A stretch of 64,000 nt of DNA from Apilactobacillus quenuiae (GTDB lineage: Bacteria > Bacillota > Bacilli > Lactobacillales > Lactobacillaceae): contig NZ_POSN01000003.1 of assembly GCF_002994005.1 (NCBI RefSeq), positions 96,446 to 160,445 of the forward strand, written 5' to 3'. Of this stretch, positions 17,668 to 25,878 are shown in pieces; within the stretch, counting starts at the first letter, position 1, and each line of letters opens with the position of its first letter. Position numbers and translations under genes: made by a program. The notes below the pieces were generated by a model, which searched no databases, was not told the origin of the DNA, and worked only from the letters and a program-made list of their open reading frames with translations.

Positions 17668-17949
17668 ATGAATATTAACGACAAAAAACTACATATGATT
17701 ACTAAGGCATTAGATAATTCAACAAGAATTAAAATGCTATATTATTTAGTTGAACATAAAAGTAGTAACGTTTCCAATTTAATTAATATTTTTAATATAT
17801 CTCAACCCAACATTTCTAGGCATTTAAAAATATTAGCAGATGCTAACTTAGTTTTTAGTACTAAAGATGGTAAAGAAAGAATCTATCAACTTAGCGATGA
17901 ACATGTTTATCAATTATTAATAACTTTAAAAATTCATATTAATGATTAA
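17668..17949 (+). CDS. ArsR/SmtB-family repressor with zinc-type alpha-5 site
   Basis: A 93-aa winged-helix repressor. The ATG at 17668 follows GGAGG at 5 nt; a TTG at 17656 is rejected because the ribosome site lies after it. The recognition region is NIFNISQPNISRHLKILADANLVF, with a wing at TKDGKERIYQL. The C-terminal helix DEHVYQLLITLKIHIND has the arrangement D-x-H-x10-H-x2-D. That is the alpha-5 zinc/cobalt site of CzrA/SmtB-type sensors, with Asp replacing the final His or Glu. No alpha-3 cysteines are present. It probably represses neighbouring metal genes until zinc binds. The gene downstream encodes a metal-binding lipoprotein. Confidence 0.88.
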   Translation: MNINDKKLHMITKALDNSTRIKMLYYLVEHKSSNVSNLINIFNISQPNISRHLKILADANLVFSTKDGKERIYQLSDEHVYQLLITLKIHIND

Positions 17950-17966
17950 ATATTATTAATTGACAT

Positions 17967-18028
17967 ATATCTCTTTTTGTTATATAAATATATTTGATAT
18001 ATATAACAAAAAGAGATATTTTTATTTT
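17967..18028 (+). terminator. 20-bp perfect hairpin with T-run before the metal lipoprotein gene
   Basis: Arms 17967-17986 and 18000-18019 are perfect inverted copies (ATATCTCTTTTTGTTATATA and its complement) with a 13-nt loop, followed by TTTTTATTTT. It is a terminator between the arsR and znuA-like genes, or an attenuator if the two are co-transcribed. It could also hold an ArsR operator. Confidence 0.7.
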
Positions 18029-18040
18029 ACGGAGGAACAT

Positions 18041-18940
18041 ATGAATAACCTAAAAAAGATAAGCATATTTTTAATAATCAGTAGTATTCTATTACTTATT
18101 ACTGGATGTTCAAACAAAACTAATAATCCTAAAAGAAACATTAATGTGACCACTTCATTAAACTTTTATGGTGAAGTTGCTAAAGATGTTCTAGGAAATC
18201 ATGGTTCGGTAACATCTATCATTAATAATCCCAATATTGATCCACATGATTTTGAACCTAAAAGTAGTGATGCCAGAAATGTTTCTAAAACTAATGTGAT
18301 GGTATCAAATGGTTTAGGCTATGATAGCTGGGCTGAAAATCTAACTAGCAACAATAAAGATATTACAAAAGTTAATGTTGGAAAGTTAATGGGAAAAAAT
18401 AGCGGTGATAACCCTCACATTTGGTACAACATTGATACTATGAAAAAATTAGCATATGAGCTAGCTAATCAATTTGGTAAATTACAACCACAAAATAAAA
18501 AAGCATTTGAACAAAATGCTAAAGATTATGTTAATAAATTAAAACCAGTTGAAGATAAAATCAACAATATTAAGAAGAGTAAAATTGATAAACCAGTTGC
18601 CGTTTCAGAACCAGTTTTTGACTATTCATTAGATAAATTAGGCTACTCAATCGCAGATAAAAGCTTTGAGGAAGCAATTGAAAAAGGCAATGATCCTGCT
18701 CCTGCCGACATCCGGCAATTACAAAATGATATTATTCATCATAAGCTAGCATTCTTTGTAGTAAACAAACAAGTTAACAGTAAAATTGTCACTAACTTAG
18801 CTAACCTAGCCAAAAAGAATAAATTGCCTATTGTATATGTTACTGAAACCAAGCCAGTAAATATGAGTAATTATATTAAATGGATGGACAACCAATATGA
18901 TCAAGTATTGAAAATACAAAAAAATAACCGTTTGAAGTAA
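18041..18940 (+). CDS. zinc/manganese-type ABC transporter substrate-binding lipoprotein
   Basis: A 299-aa protein. ATG at 18041 with GGAGG 5 nt upstream. The lipobox LLLITGC makes it a membrane-anchored lipoprotein. The cluster A-I fold of metal-binding proteins is clear: metal ligands are expected at the His of NIDPHDFEPKSSDAR and the His of DNPHIWYN, then SEPVFDYSLDKLGYSI and an acidic site near the end. A Glu stands where ZnuA proteins usually have a third His, and there is no His-rich loop. Unlike usual operons, no ATPase or permease gene follows. It may feed a transporter encoded elsewhere. Confidence 0.88.
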   Translation: MNNLKKISIFLIISSILLLITGCSNKTNNPKRNINVTTSLNFYGEVAKDVLGNHGSVTSIINNPNIDPHDFEPKSSDARNVSKTNVMVSNGLGYDSWAENLTSNNKDITKVNVGKLMGKNSGDNPHIWYNIDTMKKLAYELANQFGKLQPQNKKAFEQNAKDYVNKLKPVEDKINNIKKSKIDKPVAVSEPVFDYSLDKLGYSIADKSFEEAIEKGNDPAPADIRQLQNDIIHHKLAFFVVNKQVNSKIVTNLANLAKKNKLPIVYVTETKPVNMSNYIKWMDNQYDQVLKIQKNNRLK

Positions 18941-19012
18941 ATAACTTAAAATATTAGTATATAATATAGATATATTAATATAAGATATTTTAAGTTAAGA
19001 GGTTCGAACAAT

Positions 19013-19468
19013 ATGGCAATTGCGTTAGTTAAAGAAATGTTCAATGAATTTAATGATCCCGACTTAACCTATATTGAATCCAGAGATGGTAATACAGAGT
19101 GGTTTAAGTTATCTTTTCTAGCTGATGATAAATATCACACATATAAAGATGGAAAAAGACAATTTATTGAAAAATACAATGATGAACTAAATGATGTTAT
19201 GAGCAATTTTCTAAATAAATATCAAAAAGAATTTGAATCATCATTCATTGATGAAAACGAATTCGAAGTATTAGATCGCACTAAAGAAATCGCAAAGGAT
19301 TTAAAAGAAACTCTTGATAAAGAATTCTTAGTTCCCGATGGAATTGTGCTATTTAGTATTGATTTAGTAGGTAGTTGGCAAGCATTTAAGAGTTCTGGTA
19401 AATCTGATTTGGAAAAACGTTTTTATCAAAATATTTCTGAACACGTTAAGGAACAACATGAAAAATAA
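19013..19468 (+). CDS. hypothetical cytoplasmic protein
   Basis: A 151-aa acidic protein with no signal peptide or membrane segment; AGAGG lies upstream of the ATG. It is rich in charged helices (FIEKYNDELNDVMSNFLNKY and ERFYQNISEHVKEQHEK). I do not recognise the family. It is followed by a strong bidirectional terminator and separated by 72 bp from the lipoprotein gene, so it may be transcribed alone. Confidence 0.65.
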   Translation: MAIALVKEMFNEFNDPDLTYIESRDGNTEWFKLSFLADDKYHTYKDGKRQFIEKYNDELNDVMSNFLNKYQKEFESSFIDENEFEVLDRTKEIAKDLKETLDKEFLVPDGIVLFSIDLVGSWQAFKSSGKSDLEKRFYQNISEHVKEQHEK

Positions 19469-19501
19469 AAAGAAGCAACTTTTTAAAAGTTGCTTCTTTT
19501 T
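19467..19501. terminator. bidirectional terminator
   Basis: AAAAGAAGCAACTTTT pairs with AAAAGTTGCTTCTTTT. It serves the hypothetical gene on the left and the polyphosphate operon on the right. Confidence 0.92.
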
Positions 19502-19506
19502 ATTTA

Positions 19507-20457
19507 CTATTCTTGCTTGATTTTGCCAGAACTTCTTAAATTGTCTAAATGTTCATAAAGAACACCGTATCTTAAGCCTTGTTTACCAAAAATCATTCGA
19601 TCAGAATTTAATCTTCTCATCATTTCCATGGCCGGACAAAGACCTCCAACAATAATATCAGCACGTTCTTTAGCAACACCTGGAACTAATTTACGTTCTT
19701 CTAGAGTATCATTTAATAACATTAAGAAAATATCTTTAGCTTCGCGATTAGATAAATGAAAGCCATGAATGTCATCCCAATGTTTACGATCTTTATCACG
19801 ACGACGCTTAATCTTAGCTAATGTGCGGTTTGAACCACCTAAACCAATAATTGGTAAATTAGTTCCTCGTGATAACCACCAAATATCATTAAAAATTTCA
19901 TTTAGATAATCCAGTGTTTTAAACATCTGACCAGCAGTTGGCACATCAGGATCAATATTTCCTTCTGAAAGGGTTACGGAACCAAATGGTAAACTAATCA
20001 TATTAACAGCTTGTCTATTTTGAATTAATACCAATTCAGTACTAGCACCACCTGTATCCATGATAATCCCATTGACCACTGGTAAGGAGTTAATAACTCC
20101 TAAATAATCATAATATGCTTCAGTTGTTCCTGGAATCACTTCTAAATCGATATCAGTTTTATCCTTAACCTCTTCTAAAAAATCTTTTTGATTCTTTGCC
20201 ATTCTAGTAGCAGCAGTTGCCATTGCTCTTAAATGAACATTCTCTAAATCTTTGAAATCTTCTTTAAATGACTTCAAAGTGCTAATAGTTCGATCAATTG
20301 CCGGTTGTTTTAATATCATTTCAGATCCAATATTTTCAGAAAGCCTTACTGGTTCTTTTCTTTCAACAATGTTCTTAAATGAACCGTCTTCTTTAATTTC
20401 CGTAACAGCTAATCTTACTGAATTAGAACCTAAATCAATTACTGCTAAATGTTGCAA
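19507..20457 (-). CDS. ppx: exopolyphosphatase, Ppx/GppA family
   Basis: A 316-aa protein. The TTG start at 20457 is preceded by AAAGGAAG and lies 2 bp after the ppk stop. The ASKHA ATPase motifs are present: phosphate-1 AVIDLGSNSVRLAV, phosphate-2 GIIMDTGGASTELVL, and a GLGGSNRTLAK adenosine-type loop. It removes terminal phosphate from inorganic polyphosphate or the gamma/5'-phosphate of pppGpp. It is the last gene of a three-gene operon with ppk and a longer Ppx, so polyphosphate is the likely main substrate. It lacks the C-terminal HD-like domain found in the operon's first gene. Confidence 0.93.
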   Translation of the reverse strand: MQHLAVIDLGSNSVRLAVTEIKEDGSFKNIVERKEPVRLSENIGSEMILKQPAIDRTISTLKSFKEDFKDLENVHLRAMATAATRMAKNQKDFLEEVKDKTDIDLEVIPGTTEAYYDYLGVINSLPVVNGIIMDTGGASTELVLIQNRQAVNMISLPFGSVTLSEGNIDPDVPTAGQMFKTLDYLNEIFNDIWWLSRGTNLPIIGLGGSNRTLAKIKRRRDKDRKHWDDIHGFHLSNREAKDIFLMLLNDTLEERKLVPGVAKERADIIVGGLCPAMEMMRRLNSDRMIFGKQGLRYGVLYEHLDNLRSSGKIKQE

Positions 20458-20459
20458 AA

Positions 20460-22595
20460 TTAACGCTTCCTTTCATTGGGTTTACGCATTGGAGTAAATT
20501 TTGTTTTTTGCTGATTAATATGCTTCTTAGGGAATAACTTTTTAAATAAATTATCGGATATTTTTTTACGATTATCAATCATATACTTTTGTGAATTCAA
20601 AGGTTTCTTGTCATTTCTAACGTGTGTCCAAGTATCATCAGAATGTAATTGTCTAGATTTAACATTATCATTCCATAAGATTTTGTAAACGTTAATTAAG
20701 TGTTCTCTAATATAATTATTTAATACTGGAAACATTAATTCTACACGACGACTTAAATTTCGATTCATTAAATCAGCGCTTGATAAGAATACTTTTTCAT
20801 CCCCATCAGCATAGAAATAATAGAAACGACGATGTTCCAACAATTGACCAACAATTGAATGAACCGTAATATTATCGGACACTCCTGGAATTCCTACTCG
20901 TAGATTACAAATTCCTCTAACAATTAAATGAATTTCTACTCCAGCAGCACTGGCTTCATATAATTTTTCAATCATCTGGGTATCAGATAAAGAATTCATT
21001 TGCATTTGAATTAGTCCCTTTTTACCCATTTTTACGTTTTCAATTTCTTTGTCCGTCATATGCATCAAATAATTGCGAATACCATCGGGAGAAATTGATA
21101 ATTCATTGAAATATGGGGGTTGAGAAAAACCAGATAACATATTAAAAATGTTAGTAGCATCTACTCCCATTTGTTGATTACAAGTAAATACACCCATATC
21201 GGTATAAAGCTTAGCAGTAACATCATTATAGTTACCAGTTCCCATATGCATGTAACGTTTAATACCATTCTCTTCTTGTCTAACAACCATTGCCAGTTTG
21301 CAATGAACTTTTAATCCTACCAGTCCATAAATAACATGACAGCCAACTCGTTCTAATTCATCAGCCCAATGTAAATTATTAGCCTCATCAAAACGTGCTT
21401 TTAATTCGACTAAAACAGTAACTTGCTTACCATTTCGTGCAGCTTCTTTAAGTGCTTTAATGATTGGTGATTTAGCAGAAACTCGATAAATGGTCATTTT
21501 AATAGCTAAAGTTTGTTTATCATGCGCTGCTTGACTAATGAAATCCATAACAGGTTGGAATGAATCATAAGGATGACTAACAAAAATATCATTCTTAGAA
21601 ATGGCCTCAAACATCGTTTGGTTACGCAATACTTTGGGCATATATGGTATGAATTTTTCAAATAACAAGTCTTTATGACCATTAACTTGTTTAATTAGCT
21701 TATTAACACAATTTAAATCAATTGGACCATCAACTACATATAAGCCTTCTTTATCGATTTTATATTCACTTAACAATAAATCTAAAATTTGATGGCTCAT
21801 TCCGGCTTCAACTTCCAAACGCATTACTGGTCCAAATTCACGTTTTCTTAAGTCTTGCTTAATTTCTTTCATTAAATCAGATGTATCTTCATCAGCTTCA
21901 ACATCCATATCACGTGTAATTCTAAAGCAAGCCATATCATGAGCTCGATAGCCAACAAACAGTTCATTTATGAAATATTTAATGACTTCTTCTAATAAAA
22001 TAAAATCATTTTCTGCTCCTGGCAGTTTAATAACTCTTGGACAAGCATCCGGAACTTGAACTGTAGCAAATGATTCATCTTTTATATCATCATTTTTAGT
22101 AATCATTAAACCAATATTCAAAGTATTATTAGCTAAGAAAGGAAATGGCCTTGATGAATCAACAGCTAATGGAGTTAATACTGGATAAAGATTTTGATGG
22201 AAGTATTCATCTAAAAAGTTTCTTTGTCGTTGATTAACTTGACTTATTTTTAAGACATTAATATTTTCACGTGAAAGTTTAGGTAACAAATCATTAAATA
22301 GGATTGAATATTGATTTCTAACTAATTCATGAACTTTATGTGAAATACCACTTAACTGATCAGCAGCAGTTAAGCCGGCTGAATCAGTTCCGTCATAACC
22401 TACCGAAATTAATTTATGCAGCGAAGCAACTCTAATATTAAAAAATTCATCAAGATTACTTTGGGTAATCCCAAGAAATCTCAGCCTTTCTAATAATGGA
22501 TTAGTCGAATCATTGGCTTCTTCAAGTACTCTTTTATCAAAATCAACCCAACTTAATTCGCGACTATTAAAGTATTCAGGTTTGTTGAAACTCAT
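20460..22595 (-). CDS. ppk1: polyphosphate kinase 1
   Basis: A 711-aa membrane-associated kinase that transfers the gamma-phosphate of ATP to polyphosphate. The N domain (NSRELSWVDFDKRVLEEA), head domain, and two phospholipase-D-like C domains are present. The first catalytic His motif is YMHMGTGNYND, with VGLKVHCKLAMV just before it. Length is normal. The ATG overlaps the stop of the upstream ppx by the ATGA arrangement, showing translational coupling. The basic tail (MRKPNERKR) is extended. Polyphosphate supports stress survival and acid or oxidative tolerance in lactobacilli. Confidence 0.97.
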   Translation of the reverse strand: MSFNKPEYFNSRELSWVDFDKRVLEEANDSTNPLLERLRFLGITQSNLDEFFNIRVASLHKLISVGYDGTDSAGLTAADQLSGISHKVHELVRNQYSILFNDLLPKLSRENINVLKISQVNQRQRNFLDEYFHQNLYPVLTPLAVDSSRPFPFLANNTLNIGLMITKNDDIKDESFATVQVPDACPRVIKLPGAENDFILLEEVIKYFINELFVGYRAHDMACFRITRDMDVEADEDTSDLMKEIKQDLRKREFGPVMRLEVEAGMSHQILDLLLSEYKIDKEGLYVVDGPIDLNCVNKLIKQVNGHKDLLFEKFIPYMPKVLRNQTMFEAISKNDIFVSHPYDSFQPVMDFISQAAHDKQTLAIKMTIYRVSAKSPIIKALKEAARNGKQVTVLVELKARFDEANNLHWADELERVGCHVIYGLVGLKVHCKLAMVVRQEENGIKRYMHMGTGNYNDVTAKLYTDMGVFTCNQQMGVDATNIFNMLSGFSQPPYFNELSISPDGIRNYLMHMTDKEIENVKMGKKGLIQMQMNSLSDTQMIEKLYEASAAGVEIHLIVRGICNLRVGIPGVSDNITVHSIVGQLLEHRRFYYFYADGDEKVFLSSADLMNRNLSRRVELMFPVLNNYIREHLINVYKILWNDNVKSRQLHSDDTWTHVRNDKKPLNSQKYMIDNRKKISDNLFKKLFPKKHINQQKTKFTPMRKPNERKR

Positions 22596-24130
22596 TGTCT
22601 AATTTCTCCTTTTAAAATAGGTTTGATACCAAATACCGATTCAAAAAAAGCACCTTTTCTCTTTAAATTAAGGCTTTCTAATGTCAGTTCATCATCAGTA
22701 GTTACATAAATAATTAACTTAGTTGGATCATCCAAATTAATATCAATAGTCCTAATTTTTTGTAATCGACTAGCATCTAGTGAATCAGCAATTCTTAAAA
22801 TTGCTGCCAACTTAATAACAACCATTCGATCTGAAATGCTAAGCTTATCTAACATTTTAAATATCGATGCAGTTGCCGAATGATCATGATATCTAGAAAT
22901 CATCGCAACCATTATTAATTCAATGTTAGATAAACCTAGGATTTCTGAGTTCTTAATTACATATTCAGAATGGGTATAATGATTATAGCTGTTTACAAAA
23001 TTTCCAACATCATCAACAATTGATGAAACCTGTAATAATAATCTTTGACGATCATCTAATCCATGAATATCTTCTAAGCCATCAAAAAGTTTTAAAGCAA
23101 ATTTTTCAACCATAGCTTGATGATTAGGTTCAACATTATATTGCTTGGCCATGTTTCTGGCCGAAACTAACGTCTGGTTATTTAACATCTGTTTAATATT
23201 ATTCTCTTGTTTATCTTCAATTAATTCACAAGTTAAACCATCAATAAACTTTAAACTAGATAACCAGATTTTTTTCACAGATAATCTATCTAATAATTCA
23301 TGAATAATTGTAACTAATGGCACAACTTGTGATAAATCATTTTCGTCTATTTTATAACGACGAGTTAGTTCTTGATTATTTACTCGGCGCATCTTGTGGT
23401 ATAGATTATCAAAATCATCCATCGTTAATTTATCAGTATCTTTGTAAGTTCCAAAAAGTAGTTTCAAAATGGCAACAGAAGAACCTAATAAAATAACATT
23501 CTTAGTTGATTCAATATTAGGTAATAACCTAACAAATTCTAACAATTGACTATCAATATAATCATGAAGGACTTCATTAAAATTAGAAATATCCGGTTTT
23601 ACATCACTCATAGCTTCATAAACTCTTAAAGGACCTAAGTTCAAAGTTTTAGAGTACATAAAATTTCCATTTCTATATCCCATTAGTTCAATATTTCCTG
23701 AACTAATATCGATTAATAAGGTATTACTTTTAACAATCTTTTTAAAATCTTTCAAATAAAAATTAGTGGCTAAATTTCGATATAAAGATTCTTGACTTTG
23801 ACTAATCCAATTAATTTCAAAATTAGTTCTCTTCTGTAGCTGATCACGCACAAATTCAGAATTACGTGCTTCATGGAATGCATTAGTTGCAAAAAATTGA
23901 TAATCAGATACCTGATAATCCAGTAATAAATTTTTTACAACTTCTAATGAAGAAACAATTTCATTCACTGTATCACCAGCAATGAAGCGATCAGAGAACA
24001 CATCTTCTCCTAAATCAATATCATAATGAGCATTTTCAATTAATGATGCATGATTAATATCAACAATTTGCACATAAATATTTTGAGACCCCATCACTAT
24101 TACCGCTGAAAAATTATATTCGTTTGGCAT
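22592..24130 (-). CDS. ppx2: Ppx/GppA phosphatase with C-terminal HD-like domain
   Basis: A 512-aa protein with AGGAGG upstream of its ATG. The ASKHA motif is diverged at the start (SAVIVMGSQNIYVQIVD instead of the usual DxGSNS), with a second motif NTLLIDISSGNIELMGY. Residues about 320-500 form an HD-like helical domain, but the expected His-Asp pair reads SSIVDDVGNFVNSYNHYTHSEYVI, so the first His is Asp. This is the first gene of the operon and is coupled to ppk. The diverged active sites suggest a regulatory or altered-specificity role, but this is inference. Confidence 0.88.
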   Translation of the reverse strand: MPNEYNFSAVIVMGSQNIYVQIVDINHASLIENAHYDIDLGEDVFSDRFIAGDTVNEIVSSLEVVKNLLLDYQVSDYQFFATNAFHEARNSEFVRDQLQKRTNFEINWISQSQESLYRNLATNFYLKDFKKIVKSNTLLIDISSGNIELMGYRNGNFMYSKTLNLGPLRVYEAMSDVKPDISNFNEVLHDYIDSQLLEFVRLLPNIESTKNVILLGSSVAILKLLFGTYKDTDKLTMDDFDNLYHKMRRVNNQELTRRYKIDENDLSQVVPLVTIIHELLDRLSVKKIWLSSLKFIDGLTCELIEDKQENNIKQMLNNQTLVSARNMAKQYNVEPNHQAMVEKFALKLFDGLEDIHGLDDRQRLLLQVSSIVDDVGNFVNSYNHYTHSEYVIKNSEILGLSNIELIMVAMISRYHDHSATASIFKMLDKLSISDRMVVIKLAAILRIADSLDASRLQKIRTIDINLDDPTKLIIYVTTDDELTLESLNLKRKGAFFESVFGIKPILKGEIRQ

Positions 24131-24763
24131 CTATAATCCTCCTATTACTGCTAAATATACAATATATTTTATCATATTATTTTTAAGATTATATAAAAAA
24201 TAGATTATCCTTGATTAAAAGACTAATAGCGATTAAAACAATGGAGTCAAAATAATTGTTTTTAAATTTTCAACATTTTTGTCAATAATACTCAGAGGTT
24301 CTAATAATTTATTTTTAAAATGATAAGTATCGCAAAGCCTATTAATATAGTCTTTTTTAATATACATAAAAAAATAAATAAACATACTTATAAGTAGAAA
24401 TAATATTAATAACATCAATTATATTAAAAGTGCTTTAATGAATTCAATCTAACCTTTTTACCGCTTTTTAACTTACAAACTATGTTGAAGATAATCATTT
24501 TTCATTAAAACATCTAAATTTGAAAAATTTTCATTCATAAATAATTCATTATTAAAGCTTTTTACTACTGTTTTATTATCAATTTTCAGAATTCTTCTTT
24601 ACATTAGTGTTACGTAAATAACATAACTGAAAAAATAATTTATGTAAGTAAAAATATTTTTCATTATGATTAAGGTTATGTTACATCAATTGCCATTAAT
24701 AAATAATGCTTGTAAGATAAATCTAATTATTAAATACGTCGATAATTAGTAAAGGAGTTAAAT
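24131..24763. other. non-coding or decayed region
   Basis: This 630-bp AT-rich stretch has no convincing gene. A 61-codon frame at 24233-24418 (-) with one hydrophobic segment has no ribosome site. A further - strand fragment at about 24474-24600 reads RILKIDNKTVVKSFNNELFM ... MKNDYLQHSL and is preceded by a stop, which suggests a short remnant of a lost gene. The right end carries the promoter region of the SGNH hydrolase. Confidence 0.4.
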
Positions 24764-25513
24764 ATGAAAAACGGATTAATTAAAACAGCTATTTTTACAT
24801 TTGCCAGTGCAATCTTATATAAACTTTCCAAAAAAAGTATGCAACTCAGAAAAGCCAATAAAGAAATCTACATGCCATCAAAAGAATTCTTTGTTGACAG
24901 TAATATTAACGGTAAAAAAATGGTTTTTCTAGGTTCATCAATTACTCATGGACTAGCATCTAAAGGAAAGTCATTTGTTGACTTCTTAAATATTGAACAT
25001 GGAGTTAATACTATTAAAGAGGCTGTCAGTGGTACTACTTTAGCTGGTGAAGAAGCTTCATCATATGTTTCAAGAATGAGAAACAACTTAAATACTGACG
25101 AAAACATTGACTTGTTTGCTTGTCAATTATCAACCAATGATCAACGAAAGAAAAAAGATATTGGACAAATTAGTAATTCATATAATTTAGAGGATTTCGA
25201 TACTAATACCACAATCGGTGCAATTGAATATATCATCGAATATGTACAAAAGCATTGGGATTGTCCTATTGTATTTTATACATGCTTAAGAAAACCTGAT
25301 CCTGGATATGAATTATTACGTGAAAAACTCTTTGAATTACAAAAGAAATGGCATTTTGCAATTATTGATGTTTGGAACAACAAAGAAATCAAAAAAATGA
25401 ATCATGATAATCCATACTTTATGGCAGATGATGCACATCCAACGTGTGCTGGTTATCGATATGGATGGACACCACTTTTTGTTAAGAACTTAGATCAAAT
25501 GTTTGCACTATAG
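24764..25513 (+). CDS. SGNH/GDSL-family hydrolase
   Basis: A 249-aa protein with an N-terminal hydrophobic segment (about 5-20) that may anchor it. Block I is MVFLGSSITHGLAS with the nucleophile Ser, block III LSTNDQR with the oxyanion Asn, and block V DDAHPTCAGY with the catalytic Asp and His. These enzymes are esterases, lipases or carbohydrate deacetylases; the substrate is not evident. AAAGGAG lies upstream of the ATG. It is transcribed alone and ends in a strong terminator. Confidence 0.88.
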   Translation: MKNGLIKTAIFTFASAILYKLSKKSMQLRKANKEIYMPSKEFFVDSNINGKKMVFLGSSITHGLASKGKSFVDFLNIEHGVNTIKEAVSGTTLAGEEASSYVSRMRNNLNTDENIDLFACQLSTNDQRKKKDIGQISNSYNLEDFDTNTTIGAIEYIIEYVQKHWDCPIVFYTCLRKPDPGYELLREKLFELQKKWHFAIIDVWNNKEIKKMNHDNPYFMADDAHPTCAGYRYGWTPLFVKNLDQMFAL

Positions 25514-25546
25514 AAAAGGAAACGATATAAAATATCGTTTCCTTTT
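25514..25546 (+). terminator. terminator of the SGNH hydrolase gene
   Basis: AAAAGGAAACGATAT (25514-25528) pairs with ATATCGTTTCCTTTT (25532-25546) around a 3-nt loop. Confidence 0.92.
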
Positions 25547-25575
25547 ATTTTAATTAAAAAATAATTAAAAAACAC

Positions 25576-25603
25576 TTGCATTTAAATTAAAATATAGTAA
25601 TAT
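25576..25603 (+). promoter_or_regulatory. promoter of the tRNA-Asn pair
   Basis: TTGCAT (25576-25581), 16-bp spacer, TAATAT (25598-25603), about 40 bp before the first tRNA. Confidence 0.6.
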
Positions 25604-25642
25604 ATTATCCAAGGAGATAAATAACAATCTTCTAAAAATTAT

Positions 25643-25714
25643 TGCTCCATGGTTCAATGGTAGAACAGCGCACTGTTAATGCGAAGGTTGCTGGTTCGAG
25701 TCCAGCTGGAGCAG
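25643..25714 (+). tRNA. tRNA-Asn (GTT), copy 1
   Basis: A 72-nt cloverleaf. Acceptor TGCTCCA/TGGAGCA is fully paired; D stem GTTC/GAAC; anticodon loop CTGTTAA with anticodon GTT; T stem GCTGG/CCAGC with TTCGAGT loop; discriminator G; CCA not encoded. The top anticodon-stem pair is G27-A43, a mismatch. Position 26 is A. Confidence 0.93.
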
Positions 25715-25753
25715 TTAGAGATATTTTTCTCTAAATATTTTAATATGATTAAT

Positions 25754-25825
25754 TGCTCCATGGTTCAATGGTAGAACGGCGCACTGTTAATGCGAAGGTT
25801 GCTGGTTCGAGTCCAGCTGGAGCAG
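25754..25825 (+). tRNA. tRNA-Asn (GTT), copy 2
   Basis: Identical to copy 1 except for G instead of A at position 26. The same G27-A43 mismatch is present. It is co-transcribed with copy 1 across a 39-nt spacer and followed by a terminator at 25838. Confidence 0.93.
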
Positions 25826-25837
25826 CTATTTATAAAT

Positions 25838-25872
25838 AAAAAAGACTAGTCTAATTATGACTAGTCTTTTTT
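25838..25872. terminator. bidirectional terminator between tRNA pair and GH25 gene
   Basis: AAAAAAGACTAGTC (25838-25851) pairs with GACTAGTCTTTTTT (25859-25872), with a 7-nt loop. Confidence 0.92.
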
Positions 25873-25878
25873 ATATTC

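Noticed and set aside
17960-18040. N-terminal extension of the metal lipoprotein gene
   Set aside because: It would translate the terminator hairpin and displace the lipoprotein signal; the ATG at 18041 has a good ribosome site.
24233-24418. 61-codon frame on the - strand with a hydrophobic N-terminus
   Set aside because: No ribosome site, no family likeness, biased AT-rich codon content; treated as non-coding.
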